The translations under genes were made by a program, and so were the position numbers. A model generated the notes under the pieces. That model was not told the origin of the DNA, ran no database searches, and worked only from the letters and a program-made list of their open reading frames with translations. From DATMER01 sp031390755 (GTDB taxonomy: Bacteria > Acidobacteriota > Thermoanaerobaculia > Multivoradales > UBA5704), in NCBI GenBank assembly GCA_031390755.1, contig JANMTS010000104.1, positions 1 to 64,000 of the forward strand: a stretch of DNA of 64,000 nucleotides, given 5' to 3'. Positions 44,453 through 53,003 of this stretch are shown in pieces. Every line of letters starts with the position of its first letter. Position 1 is the first letter of the stretch.

Positions 44453-44673
44453 GGACCCCTCCCGAAGGGGGATACGCGGTCCGCTCCGGAGACCCGCCAG
44501 GGGGGGCCAAAAACTTTTTTCGACTTTTTTCAGATTTCTTGTCAAAAAAAAGGGGCCAGCGGCAACTATATAGATGAAGAGGCTACCAACCTCCTTCAAC
44601 CCGAATCTAGGAGCGACTATTTTCCTCCGGTCGCTCCTCTTTTTTTTTCTCCCACCTACTGTAGATTTCCCAC
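44453..44673. other. AT-rich divergent intergenic region
   Basis: 221 bases, markedly richer in A and T than the rest of the window, between the divergent ATPase and membrane-protein genes. Runs of A and T occur near 44510-44551 and 44638-44648. It probably contains promoters for both genes, but no hexamer pair has proper spacing: TTGTCA (44539) and TATATA (44567) are 22 bases apart. Confidence 0.5.
44610..44648 (+). terminator. Intrinsic terminator or attenuator upstream of a plus-strand gene
   Basis: GGAGCGAC (44610-44617) and GTCGCTCC (44630-44637) form a perfect 8-bp stem followed by TCT and a run of nine or more T. This is a textbook intrinsic terminator in plus orientation. It ends 25 bp before the GTG start of the next plus-strand gene, and no plus-strand gene lies upstream for 6 kb, so it could act as a leader attenuator. 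Confidence 0.75.
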
Positions 44674-46119
44674 GTGCGAACAAGACTCTCGCTGCTGCTG
44701 TGGCTCTCGGCCCAACTTCTCCTCGCTCTGCCCGCCGTGGGACAGGCCCCGACCGGGCCGACTGCGGCCCCTACGCCGGGGCTCGTGGTCAGCTCCGGCT
44801 ACGTGGAGTCGAAGCGGATCGCCTCCGGGGAGGCGTTCCCGATCTGGATCACCTTCGAGAACCGAACCGGCCAGGAGGTGCTCGGCCTCCGCTTCGTCGA
44901 TTTCCGGACCGCCGGGCTCCAGACCCGGGGCGCCTGCTGGGTGCCGGTCAACCGCGCCGCGCCAAAGGGTCCGCGCTTTCCCTCGTGCATCCCGGACTCC
45001 GCCCAGCCGGCGGCGCCGTCTCCCCTCCCGCAGCGGCTGGCCCCCGGGGAAGCCGTGACCGTGGTGGGCGACCTGGTGCGGACCGGGAGGTCCGGAGAGT
45101 TCATGCTCACCGGCATGTACCAATGGACTGACGCGCAGGGAGTCCAGCGCCGCGCCCTGCTCCCGGTCGGTCCGATCGAGGTGACGAAGAACTGGGAGGA
45201 CTGGCGGACGCGGGTGCGGGAGGATCTTCCGACCGTGCTCAAGGAGGTGGTGCTGCCGTTGGCCAAGGATCTGGCCTGGCCGCTCGCCGCGTTCCTTCTC
45301 GGCGTCCTTTTCAAGGCCGGCGAGCAGAAGCGGGCGGCCCTCCAGCAGACCTGGAACCAGATGCTCTCGACGAGCCACGAGACGGCCAAGAACTACTACA
45401 TGCCCGTCAGCGCCGCCGCGAACTGGTTTCTCGCGACCCTGCGGCCGGGCGCCGTCCAGGATCAGGACGAGTCGTTCTACTACCTGGCGCTGCTCTTCAG
45501 GCGGATGCGGTACCTGGTCGACGACATCAGCGGTTTCTACCTCAAGGACCGCACGGGCGAGGAGCTTATCGTCAGCTGCTGGGCTGTCATCCTCGACTCG
45601 TTCGTCAGCTCCTTCCCCTCGGGAACGGGAGTCGAGCAGAAAGAGCTGCTGGTGGCCACGATCGAGCCGGAGGAGGCCCTGCGCCAGTACAAGAGGAAGC
45701 TCTCCGCCGCGCCGGTCCCCGGCTTCCCCTTCCCCGCCCGCGCCCAGCTCATCCAGATCCGGGAGCAGTTCAAGAGCTGGACTTTGCGTGCCGACTTCCC
45801 CAAGCTGGATGTGCCGGTGCTGACGCTGTTCTATGTGGCGATCGACTACGAGATCAATCGCCCCTACGATCCCTGGTATGGCGAGCCGCAGGTGTACAAC
45901 ATCCAGGAGATTCTCAAGCAGGAGAAGAAGCTGAAGGTGTGGCTGCGCGAGCAGAAAGCCCGGCCGTCCCTGACCGACGAGGAGCAGACCCGGGTCAAGG
46001 ACGTGGAAACCATCGTCAGGCTGGTCAGGGAACACCGCTGGAGCAACACGGGGAGGAGGGCTCCGTGGGGAACCCGCTGGGCGGTCAAGGCGTGGTACGC
46101 CTCGCGGGCCGGGGTGTGA
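44674..46119 (+). CDS. Membrane-anchored protein of unknown function
   Basis: 481 residues, not recognised. A signal peptide (MRTRLSLLLWLSAQLLLALP, GTG start) precedes a beta-rich extracytoplasmic domain (residues 30-175: VESKRIASGEAFPIWITFEN, LRFVDFRTAGLQ). A membrane helix near 203-222 (LAKDLAWPLAAFLLGVLFKA) follows, then a cytoplasmic-looking helical region of about 250 residues. The start lies 25 bp after the terminator-like hairpin and no ribosome-binding site is visible. The neighbourhood with the divergent eCIS ATPase may be coincidental. Confidence 0.6.
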   Translation: MRTRLSLLLWLSAQLLLALPAVGQAPTGPTAAPTPGLVVSSGYVESKRIASGEAFPIWITFENRTGQEVLGLRFVDFRTAGLQTRGACWVPVNRAAPKGPRFPSCIPDSAQPAAPSPLPQRLAPGEAVTVVGDLVRTGRSGEFMLTGMYQWTDAQGVQRRALLPVGPIEVTKNWEDWRTRVREDLPTVLKEVVLPLAKDLAWPLAAFLLGVLFKAGEQKRAALQQTWNQMLSTSHETAKNYYMPVSAAANWFLATLRPGAVQDQDESFYYLALLFRRMRYLVDDISGFYLKDRTGEELIVSCWAVILDSFVSSFPSGTGVEQKELLVATIEPEEALRQYKRKLSAAPVPGFPFPARAQLIQIREQFKSWTLRADFPKLDVPVLTLFYVAIDYEINRPYDPWYGEPQVYNIQEILKQEKKLKVWLREQKARPSLTDEEQTRVKDVETIVRLVREHRWSNTGRRAPWGTRWAVKAWYASRAGV

Positions 46120-46121
46120 TG

Positions 46122-46145
46122 TCAGACCTTGATCTTGCTGGCCAT
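46122..46145 (-). other. Seven-codon mini-ORF with a strong ribosome-binding site
   Basis: On the minus strand AGGAGG is followed eight bases later by ATG and the frame MASKIKV then TGA. It sits just past the stop of the convergent membrane-protein gene. It may be the surviving start of a decayed gene, a leader peptide, or chance. Nothing recognisable follows in frame. Confidence 0.35.
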
Positions 46146-46341
46146 CGTGCTTTCCTCCTGGAGAATTCTAGGCTTCCCCGGTTACTGGGTCAAGGAGGGG
46201 GTCAAGGCGCTGGCCCAGCTGCGGTCGGCCGCCTGTCCTTCACCCTTCAAAACCCCCCGAGCCGCCTCCGCATTTCCTCCCTGAGAAATAGCCGCGACTC
46301 GATATGTTAGACTCTCCGCCGTCCGGTTTGTTTCGCCATCT

Positions 46342-48222
46342 ATGACTATGCAGCGCGCCATCGAAACATCCTGCCTCGCCCTCGCTCTCGCAGCCGCCGT
46401 CGGCTGCGCTGGAAATCCCCAACCCCGGGTGAAGATCAGTTACAGCGACATTCCAGCCGCGGCTGCCGCTCCGGCTCTTCCGGTCCCTGCAGAGCCGGTC
46501 GCGGCCGAGCTGGCTCCCGAGTCGGGAAAAGAGGAGAGCGCGGCCCTCGGGGCTCCCATCTCCACCCGCGAGGCCATGGACAAGGCCCTGTCCTGGTCGG
46601 TCGAGGCCCTCACCTTCTACGAGCACGGCGAGTGGGAGTCGGCGGGCAGGACGTTCAGCGACGCCCGGCTGATCCTGCTCGAAGCCGATCTTCCCGAGTT
46701 CTGGAAGAAGCAGGGTCTGGCGGCCATCCAGTCCGGGCTCCCCGAGAGCTTCCGGCACTACGACCTCGAGGCCATCGCCAGGGAGGTCGAGCGCAAGGAC
46801 CGGCCCGACGCCGCCGAGCTGGCCGAGCGCGCCAGCATCGAGACCGAGGTGCGCCGCATCCTGCGCCAGTTCGGCGACAACACCCCCGAGCAGCGCTACC
46901 TGGACACGCTGGTCTACGAGAGCCAGCGCTACGTCGAATTCTACCGCGGCAAGTACCGCGAGTTCTTCGAGCGTTCCTTCCTGCGCAAGCACAAGTACTG
47001 GCCCACGATCCAGGAGGTGTTCGCCGCGCGGAAGCTGCCGCCCGAGCTGGGCTACATCGCGTTCGTCGAGAGCGGCTTCCGGCCCAGGGCCATGAGCCAC
47101 GCCAACGCGCTCGGCCTGTGGCAGTTCATCCCGGAGACGGGCAAGCGCTACGGGCTCGTCCAGCGCGAGGACTTCTACGACGTGCGCAAGTCGACCGAGG
47201 CCGCCGCGGGCTACCTGCTCGACCTGCTCAACATCTTCGGCTCGCCGTCGTTCCTCCTCGCCACCGCCGCCTACAACGCGGGCGAAGGGCGGATCGTGGG
47301 CTGCCTGCGCCAGCTCGACGCGCTCGAGAAGCGCAGCTTCTGGGAGATCCGGAGCTGCCTCGCGGTCGAGACCCAGGAGTACGTGCCCAAGATCATGGCC
47401 GCGGCGGTGATCAGCGCGAATCCCAGGCGCTACGGCTTCGAGCTGCCGGACGAAGAGCAGATGCGGCAGACTTACGAGGTCGTGGTCGTACCGCAGGTGA
47501 TGACCCTGGCGCGGATCTCCGAGCTGTCCGGCGTCAGCCCGTCGGATGTCCGGCTGCTCAACAACGATCTCGATGCCTCCGCCGTCACGACGCCGGGCCG
47601 CAACTTCCCGCTCTACCTCCCCATCGGCGCCGGCACCCGCTTCACGGGCGCCCTCGCCGCCCAGCCGGCGATCCCCGAGGTGACGGTGGCCTCCAGCACG
47701 GTGCCGGAGATCCAGCCGGAACGCCGGGCGCCGCAACGTACGACCTACGTGGTCAGGCGCGGCGACACGCTCAGCTCGATCGCCCGGCGCTACGACCTGG
47801 AGGTCGGCACGCTGGCGAAGTCGAACGGCATCCGCAGCCCGTACACGCTCAACGTGGGCCAGCGGATCGAGATCCCCTCGGGCAGCGGCAGGTCCGGCGG
47901 GGATGCCGACGCTCGCATCCTCTATGTCGTGAAGCCGGGGAACTCCCTGGGGGACATCGCCGACATGTTCGCGGTGCGCGACGACGACATCGTGGGCTGG
48001 AACAGCCTGCGCAGCCGCAAGGTCTCGACCGGCCAGAAGCTGCACATCTACCCCAAGCGGGATTATGAGATGCGCACCTACAAGGTCCGCTCGGGCGACA
48101 GCCTGGCGGCCATCGCGCGGCGGCTCGGAGTGACCCTGACCAACCTCCTCACCGCCAACGGCCTGACCGTGCGCAAGGTGCTGAGACCGGGACAGCGGCT
48201 GGTCGCCTACGTCCCGGGCTGA
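46342..48222 (+). CDS. mltD: MltD-type lytic transglycosylase lipoprotein with three LysM domains
   Basis: 626 residues. The signal ends in a lipobox AAVGC (Cys22). Residues about 215-400 are the goose-lysozyme-like SLT domain: catalytic Glu near 244 in LGYIAFVESGFRPRA, followed by ANALGLWQFIPETGKRYGL and ATAAYNAGEGRI. LysM domains lie near 466-510 (YVVRRGDTLSSIARRYDL), 527-570 (YVVKPGNSLGDIADMF) and 580-626 (YKVRSGDSLAAIARRLGV). It cleaves peptidoglycan glycan strands with 1,6-anhydro product formation, from the outer membrane. An alternative ATG two codons later is possible. The gene ends 3 bp before the convergent M19 dipeptidase. Confidence 0.93.
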   Translation: MTMQRAIETSCLALALAAAVGCAGNPQPRVKISYSDIPAAAAAPALPVPAEPVAAELAPESGKEESAALGAPISTREAMDKALSWSVEALTFYEHGEWESAGRTFSDARLILLEADLPEFWKKQGLAAIQSGLPESFRHYDLEAIAREVERKDRPDAAELAERASIETEVRRILRQFGDNTPEQRYLDTLVYESQRYVEFYRGKYREFFERSFLRKHKYWPTIQEVFAARKLPPELGYIAFVESGFRPRAMSHANALGLWQFIPETGKRYGLVQREDFYDVRKSTEAAAGYLLDLLNIFGSPSFLLATAAYNAGEGRIVGCLRQLDALEKRSFWEIRSCLAVETQEYVPKIMAAAVISANPRRYGFELPDEEQMRQTYEVVVVPQVMTLARISELSGVSPSDVRLLNNDLDASAVTTPGRNFPLYLPIGAGTRFTGALAAQPAIPEVTVASSTVPEIQPERRAPQRTTYVVRRGDTLSSIARRYDLEVGTLAKSNGIRSPYTLNVGQRIEIPSGSGRSGGDADARILYVVKPGNSLGDIADMFAVRDDDIVGWNSLRSRKVSTGQKLHIYPKRDYEMRTYKVRSGDSLAAIARRLGVTLTNLLTANGLTVRKVLRPGQRLVAYVPG

Positions 48223-48225
48223 GCC

Positions 48226-49563
48226 CTATCTGCCTGGCGGCTGAGCCGCCGTCTCTTTCTTCACATCCAGCTCCTCGATCAGCGCGTCGGACGCCGGCCG
48301 CTCCTTGCGCAGCCGCACCGCGGCGGCCTCCGCGTCGCGCATCACCCGCAGCACGTTCAGACCGGCGAGCTTGCCGATCTCCTCGTCGGTCCAGCCGCGG
48401 CGCAGCAGCTCGGCGAGCAGCACCGGATAGTCGTCCACGCCTTCCAGCCCCACCGGCGTCGAGGTGATGCCGTCGAAGTCCGAGCCGATCCCGACGTGAT
48501 CGACGCCCGCGATCTTCCGGACGTGCTCGATGTGGTCGGCCGCCTGCGCGAGCGTCGCCTTCGGGCTCGGGTGCGCCTTGACCCACGCTTCCAGCTCGCT
48601 CTTGACCTGGTCCGGGCTGTCGGGATGAAGCGCTTTCAGGCGCGCCTCGGCGGCGGCGTCCTCGGCGTTCCAGGCCCGGACTTCTTCCGACAGGAAAGAG
48701 GGCACGAACGTGACCATGACCACGCCGCCGTTCGCGGGCACGAGCCGGAGCACGTCGTCCGGCACGTTGCGTGGGTGGGCGTCGAGAGCCTTCGCGGACG
48801 AGTGGGAGAAGATGACGGGAGCCTTGGCCACGGCGAGGGCGTCCTTCATGGTGGCCGGGGAGACGTGGGAGAGGTCGACCAGCATGCCGAGCCGGTTCAT
48901 CTCCCGCACCACCTCCTCGCCGAACTTCGTGAGGCCGCCGTGCTCGGGCTTGTCGGTGCCGGAGTCGGCCCAGTCGACGTTCTTCGAGTGGGTGATCGTC
49001 ATGTAGCGGGCGCCCGCGGCGTAGAGCTGGCGCAGCACGCCGAGGGAATTGTCGATCGAGTGGCCGCCCTCCATGCCGATGAGCGAGGCGATGCGGCCGG
49101 CCTTGTGGATGCGGACGATGTCGTCGGCCGTGGTGGCCATCTCAAAGGTGTCCGGGTAGATCTCGGTGAGGCGGTGGACGACATCCATCTGCTCCATCAC
49201 GAGCCCCACGGCGCCCGGCCCCGCCTTGTCGGCCGGGATGTAGACCGACCAGAACTGCGCGCCGAGCCCGCCGGTGCGCAGGCGGGGGATGTCCGTCTGC
49301 ATGGGCTTCTTGAGCTTGCCCGTGTCGGTGCGCAGGTCGAGCTGGCCGAGGTGGTTCTTCACCCGCTCGCGCAGCTCCCACGGCACGTCGTTGTGGCCGT
49401 CGACGAGCGGAACCCGGTCGAGCAGGCGGCGCGCCTTCTCGATCAGGGCCGCGTCCGGGGGCGTCCAGGGCTTCGGGGTGTCCGCGGCCAGCGCGGGCAC
49501 TGCCGAAGCCGTTACAACGGCAACCATGATGACGGCGGATCGGATCCAGCTCTTCGTGTCCAT
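48226..49563 (-). CDS. Membrane dipeptidase, peptidase family M19
   Basis: 445 residues with a signal peptide (MDTKSWIRSAVIMVAVVTAS). Metal ligands of the renal-dipeptidase family are visible: His/Asp in LVDGHNDVPW near 55-62, Glu in ASLIGMEGGHSIDN, His in LVDLSHVS, His in VIFSHSSAKALD and Asp in VGIGSDFDG. The enzyme hydrolyses dipeptides, often with D-residues at the C-terminus, so a role in peptidoglycan peptide recycling beside MltD is plausible. GGAGA precedes the ATG. Confidence 0.92.
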   Translation of the reverse strand: MDTKSWIRSAVIMVAVVTASAVPALAADTPKPWTPPDAALIEKARRLLDRVPLVDGHNDVPWELRERVKNHLGQLDLRTDTGKLKKPMQTDIPRLRTGGLGAQFWSVYIPADKAGPGAVGLVMEQMDVVHRLTEIYPDTFEMATTADDIVRIHKAGRIASLIGMEGGHSIDNSLGVLRQLYAAGARYMTITHSKNVDWADSGTDKPEHGGLTKFGEEVVREMNRLGMLVDLSHVSPATMKDALAVAKAPVIFSHSSAKALDAHPRNVPDDVLRLVPANGGVVMVTFVPSFLSEEVRAWNAEDAAAEARLKALHPDSPDQVKSELEAWVKAHPSPKATLAQAADHIEHVRKIAGVDHVGIGSDFDGITSTPVGLEGVDDYPVLLAELLRRGWTDEEIGKLAGLNVLRVMRDAEAAAVRLRKERPASDALIEELDVKKETAAQPPGR

Positions 49564-49627
49564 GCCCGTTTCTCCTTGCGTGTTTCCCTGAGAGTCGCGG
49601 GCATTCTATCCGCGCCAGTCGTCCCCG

Positions 49628-50059
49628 TCAGTCGTCCCCGTCATCGCCGTCGACACTGGAGTACGCCTCGGCCGCCTCGTCCCCGTTCGCAGGCAGGCCG
49701 AGATCCTCCATCTGCTGATCGAAGCCGTCGTCGACCCGGCTGCCGCCGGCCTGGTCCGCCGACAGGAACGAATCGACCAGAACGCTGTGGGTCAGGAAGA
49801 GGGCGCCCGTGGTGGCGGCGAGCAGCAGGGCGGTCACCGCGAGCGCGCCGCCGAGCGAGCCGGAGCCAGCCGACGCCCCTGCCGCCGTGGAGCCGTTCGC
49901 CATGCTTGCGATACCGCCGGTGCCACCGGCCTCGCGGCGGCAGATCACGCAGCCGGCCATCTTCGCGGAGTCGTAGTGCAGGCCGTGGCGCTCGCACTTG
50001 ACGACCGTGGACGAGCGCTTCGGCCCGTCGGGGAACGGGGGGGTCAGGATGTCACTCAT
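49628..50059 (-). CDS. Small zinc-ribbon membrane protein
   Basis: 143 residues, not recognised as a named family. The N-terminus has a Cys/His cluster (KCERHGLHYDSAKMAGCVIC) that could bind one zinc. A Gly/Ala/Ser linker and one membrane helix (LGGALAVTALLLAATTGALF) follow, then an acidic tail ending in DGDDGDD. Its start overlaps the stop of the upstream zinc-finger membrane gene by 8 bp (ATGAGTGA), so the two are coupled and probably form a complex. Confidence 0.6.
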   Translation of the reverse strand: MSDILTPPFPDGPKRSSTVVKCERHGLHYDSAKMAGCVICRREAGGTGGIASMANGSTAAGASAGSGSLGGALAVTALLLAATTGALFLTHSVLVDSFLSADQAGGSRVDDGFDQQMEDLGLPANGDEAAEAYSSVDGDDGDD

Positions 50060-50951
50060 AGATCTTCTCCATGTCCAGGATGTGGCGGCGGAAGACGACG
50101 CCGGACAGGTGCGCGCTCGTGAACGTCCAGTAGGCGCCGAGAATGCCGGCCGCGGCTGCTCCCACGAAGGGGATCTGCTGCAGCAGGGCGCGGGCGACGA
50201 ACAGCACGACGCCGATCGCGAACACCAGGTTTGTGGCGGTGACGGCGTCCGCGCCCGCGGTGGCCAGCGCCCGCAGGTGCAGGTCGACCCGCAGCACGCT
50301 GGTCCGGTCGAAGCGCCCGGCGGCGCCGAAGGCCATGGTGCCGAGGGCGGTGCCGAGCCAGGCCAGGAAGGTGAAGCCGGCCCAGAACGCCAGGCTGGGC
50401 TCGGGAGTCAGAACCTTGCCCAGGTTGAGCATCGTGTAGGCCACGACCGGCGCGAACTGGAGCACGGCGATCACGGCGTAGGTGAGAATGTCCGCGAACC
50501 GCTCGCCCCAGTCCGCATACTCGGGCCAGTCGGGCAGGTCGTCGTCCCCCTCCGAGGTGCTGCGGACGATCTTGAACTGGAGCCCCACCATCAGCGACCA
50601 GAGACCGGCCGCGAGGGCCATGGGCCAGAGGCCGAAGCCGAACTGGACGAGGACGCCGACGAAGGCCAGGGCGACCAGCGCGGCGATGAAGCCGAACAGC
50701 GAGGTGCCGCGGAACGGATAGCCGAGCGCCTGCTGGAAGCTGTAGGGCTTCGCGACCGCCTGGCGGCGGGCGAGCCCGCGCACATCGGCCGCCGGCCCGC
50801 CGTCGAGCGGCAGGGCCCGCTCCCCGCACAGGGTGCAGAACAGCAGGGCATGGCCCTTGCGGATGCAGTCCGGACAGAGCCGCTTGCCGCAGCCGTCGCA
50901 ATAGAACATGGCGGCCACGGCGGGGTGTTGCACACAGACCTCGGAGCCCAT
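50052..50951 (-). CDS. B-box-like zinc finger membrane protein
   Basis: 299 residues. Residues 4-45 form a B-box-like zinc finger (CVQHPAVAAMFYCDGCGKRL, then CPDCIRKGHALLFCTLCGE). The remainder has about five or six hydrophobic helices and resembles DUF4013/Yip1-like membrane proteins. The ATG at 50951 follows GAGGAGA; the longer upstream frame is antisense of the phosphoesterase gene. Overlaps its downstream partner by 8 bp. Function unknown; such finger-plus-membrane proteins are frequent in Acidobacteriota and Myxococcota. Confidence 0.7.
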   Translation of the reverse strand: MGSEVCVQHPAVAAMFYCDGCGKRLCPDCIRKGHALLFCTLCGERALPLDGGPAADVRGLARRQAVAKPYSFQQALGYPFRGTSLFGFIAALVALAFVGVLVQFGFGLWPMALAAGLWSLMVGLQFKIVRSTSEGDDDLPDWPEYADWGERFADILTYAVIAVLQFAPVVAYTMLNLGKVLTPEPSLAFWAGFTFLAWLGTALGTMAFGAAGRFDRTSVLRVDLHLRALATAGADAVTATNLVFAIGVVLFVARALLQQIPFVGAAAAGILGAYWTFTSAHLSGVVFRRHILDMEKIYE

Positions 50952-51044
50952 GGGTTCTCTCCTCTCTTTCCGATCACGGTACGTGCTTTGGCTTTGCCCT
51001 ACGTGTCGATCCGCGGCGAAGCATTTCGCGCTTCGCAAGGGGTC

Positions 51045-51050
51045 TATACT
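51045..51050 (+). promoter_or_regulatory. -10 element placing the start codon at +1
   Basis: TATACT ends seven bases before the ATG of the metallophosphoesterase gene, so initiation would occur at or next to the A of the ATG. There is no Shine-Dalgarno sequence. The -35 region (CATTTC at 51022-51027) is weak. Confidence 0.4.
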
Positions 51051-51056
51051 CGGACC

Positions 51057-52361
51057 ATGCGTCTCGCGACAGCCCGGTCGGCCGCTCTCTTCGTCCTGCT
51101 CGCCCTGCCGGAGGCGGGCCCGGTGCCGGCAACGCCGGCAACACCGCCAACCCCGCCAACACCGCCAACCCTGGTGGCGGTCGGCGACATCGCCTGCGAT
51201 CCGGCGGACGCCGGCTACAACGGCGGTGCGGGCACGGCCACGCGGTGCCGCATGCGGGCGACCTCCGACCTGGCGATCGCGCTCTCCCCCGTCGAGGTTC
51301 TCCTCCTCGGGGACAACCAGTACGAGAACGGATCGCTCGACCGGTACCTGGCGTCGTTCGATCCCACCTGGGGGCGGCTCAAGGCGATCACGAGACCGAT
51401 CCCCGGCAACCACGAATACGCCACGCCGGGCGCCCAGGGCTACTTCTCCTACTTCGGGGCCGCGGCCGGCGATCCCGCCAAAGGCTGGTATTCCTGGGAT
51501 CTCGGTGCCTGGCACCTCGTGGCGCTCAACTCGAATTGCGCGGCGGTCGGCGGCTGCGACGCCGCCTCGCCCCAGGGGGAGTGGCTGGCCGCGGACCTGG
51601 CGGCGCACCCCGGCGTCTGCACGCTGGCGGCCTGGCATCATCCGAGGTTCTCCTCCGGGCCGCACGGCGACGACACCTCGGTCGAGGAGCTCTGGGCGAT
51701 CCTCCAGGCGGCCGGCGCCGACGTCGTCCTGAACGGGCATGACCATGGCTACGAACGCTTCGCGCCGCAAACAGCCGGCGGTGCCGCAGATCCGCGGGGT
51801 CTCCGCGCCTTCGTTGTTGGGACTGGGGGCAAGAATATCACGGCCGTGACCACGGTCCGGGCCAACAGCGAGATCCGGGAGTACGGCGCGTTCGGGGTTC
51901 TGGAGCTGACGCTCCATCCGAACGGCTACGAGTGGCGGTTCCTGTCGGACGCGGGAAGCCTGCTCGACTCCGGCCGGGGGCTCTGCCACTCCGCGCTCCC
52001 CTCCGCCGGCTCGGACTTCCACACCGTTGCGCCGTGCCGGCTGGTCGACACCCGGGGCTCGGCGCCGCTCTCGGCCGGGGTCAGGAACATCCTGCCCGCG
52101 GCGGGGTTCTGCGGCATCCCCACGGACGCGGTGGCGATCGTGGCGAACGCGACGGCGATCGATCCCTCGGCGGCCGGAACGCTGACGCTCTTCCCTTCAG
52201 GCCTGCCCGTGCCGGCGACGGGTACGGTCAGCTTCCCGGCCGGCCGCAACCGGGCCGGCGCCGCGGTCGTCGCGCTCGGGGTGGAGGGAGACGTCGACGC
52301 GGTTCTCTCCTCCGCCGGCACCGCGCATCTCGTCCTGGACGTGAGCGGGTACTTCCGCTAG
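51057..52361 (+). CDS. Secreted metallophosphoesterase
   Basis: 434 residues with a signal peptide and a Pro/Thr linker (near residues 22-38). The calcineurin-like phosphoesterase motifs are complete: VAVGDIACD, LLLGDNQYENG, PIPGNHEYA, LAAWHHPRFS and LNGHDHGYERF, which together hold a two-metal centre. It resembles purple-acid-phosphatase-like exported enzymes; substrate not known. The last 110 residues (FHTVAPCRLVDTRGS ... LVLDVSGYFR) are a separate beta-domain that recurs on exported proteins of this phylum, in my recollection. The YaeQ gene starts 12 bp downstream. Confidence 0.88.
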   Translation: MRLATARSAALFVLLALPEAGPVPATPATPPTPPTPPTLVAVGDIACDPADAGYNGGAGTATRCRMRATSDLAIALSPVEVLLLGDNQYENGSLDRYLASFDPTWGRLKAITRPIPGNHEYATPGAQGYFSYFGAAAGDPAKGWYSWDLGAWHLVALNSNCAAVGGCDAASPQGEWLAADLAAHPGVCTLAAWHHPRFSSGPHGDDTSVEELWAILQAAGADVVLNGHDHGYERFAPQTAGGAADPRGLRAFVVGTGGKNITAVTTVRANSEIREYGAFGVLELTLHPNGYEWRFLSDAGSLLDSGRGLCHSALPSAGSDFHTVAPCRLVDTRGSAPLSAGVRNILPAAGFCGIPTDAVAIVANATAIDPSAAGTLTLFPSGLPVPATGTVSFPAGRNRAGAAVVALGVEGDVDAVLSSAGTAHLVLDVSGYFR

Positions 52362-52373
52362 GCTGGCGCTCCC

Positions 52374-52916
52374 GTGGCGCTGACCTCAACCGTCTACAAC
52401 CTCGACATCTCGGTGGCCGACGTGGACCGCGGCGTCTACGAGACGCTGCCTTTGCGCGTGGCCCTGCATCCGTCCGAGACGCTGGAGTTCATGCTCACCC
52501 GGGTGATCGCCTACTGCCTTCAATATGAGGAAGGGATCACGTTCTCGCGCGGCGGCGTTTCGGACCCGGACGAGCCGCCGCTGCGGATCGTCGACCCCAC
52601 CGGGCGCCTCAAGGTCTGGATCGAGATCGGCTCGCCGGACGCGCCGCGGCTGAACAAAGCCTCCAAGGCGGCGGACCGGGTCGCGGTCTACACCCACCGC
52701 AACCCCGCGGTTCTCCTGCGCCAGCTCGCCGGCCAGCGCATCCACCATGCGGCCGAGATCCCCATCTATTCGTTCGGCAAGCTGATCGACGAGGCGGCGC
52801 CGCTGCTGGACCGCCGCACCACCCTCGACCTGTCGCTCACCGGCGGCGAGGTCTATCTCGCAATCGCGAACCGCAGCTTCTCCGCTCCCCTGACCGAGCA
52901 CCGCATCGAAGCCTGA
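52374..52916 (+). CDS. yaeQ: YaeQ-family protein
   Basis: 180 residues, the normal family size. Conserved YaeQ stretches are STVYNLDISVADVDRGVYE, LRVALHPSETLEFMLTRVIA, YEEGITFSRGGVSDPDEP, and LKVWIEIGSPDAPRLNKASK. YaeQ has a PD-(D/E)XK nuclease-like fold; its biological role is unsettled. The start is GTG at 52374, close behind the phosphoesterase stop. Confidence 0.92.
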   Translation: MALTSTVYNLDISVADVDRGVYETLPLRVALHPSETLEFMLTRVIAYCLQYEEGITFSRGGVSDPDEPPLRIVDPTGRLKVWIEIGSPDAPRLNKASKAADRVAVYTHRNPAVLLRQLAGQRIHHAAEIPIYSFGKLIDEAAPLLDRRTTLDLSLTGGEVYLAIANRSFSAPLTEHRIEA

Positions 52917-52933
52917 CGGCCTGGGAGGCCGTC
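52915..52933 (+). terminator. Hairpin directly after yaeQ
   Basis: GACGGCC-TGGGA-GGCCGTC is a perfect 7-bp stem that includes the last base of the yaeQ stop region. No U-tract follows, so it is a weak terminator or a stabilising hairpin. Confidence 0.45.
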
Positions 52934-52953
52934 AACCTGGGAATGGAAATGTG

Positions 52954-52979
52954 TGTAGGGGCAACCCTTGTGGTTGCCC
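52954..52979. repeat. Half copy of the BIME-like element
   Basis: TGTAGGGGCAACCCTTGTGG and the next six bases are identical to the left hairpin of the element at 34372, then the similarity stops. It lies between convergent yaeQ and the NRPS gene, the same kind of site as the full copy. Confidence 0.75.
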
Positions 52980-53003
52980 TCCTCGGGGTTCAAGTTTGAC
53001 GCC

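Noticed and set aside
44539..44572. TTGTCA and TATATA as a plus-strand promoter for the membrane-protein gene
   Set aside because: The spacing is 22 bases, too long for a sigma70 promoter; no alternative hexamer pair fits better.
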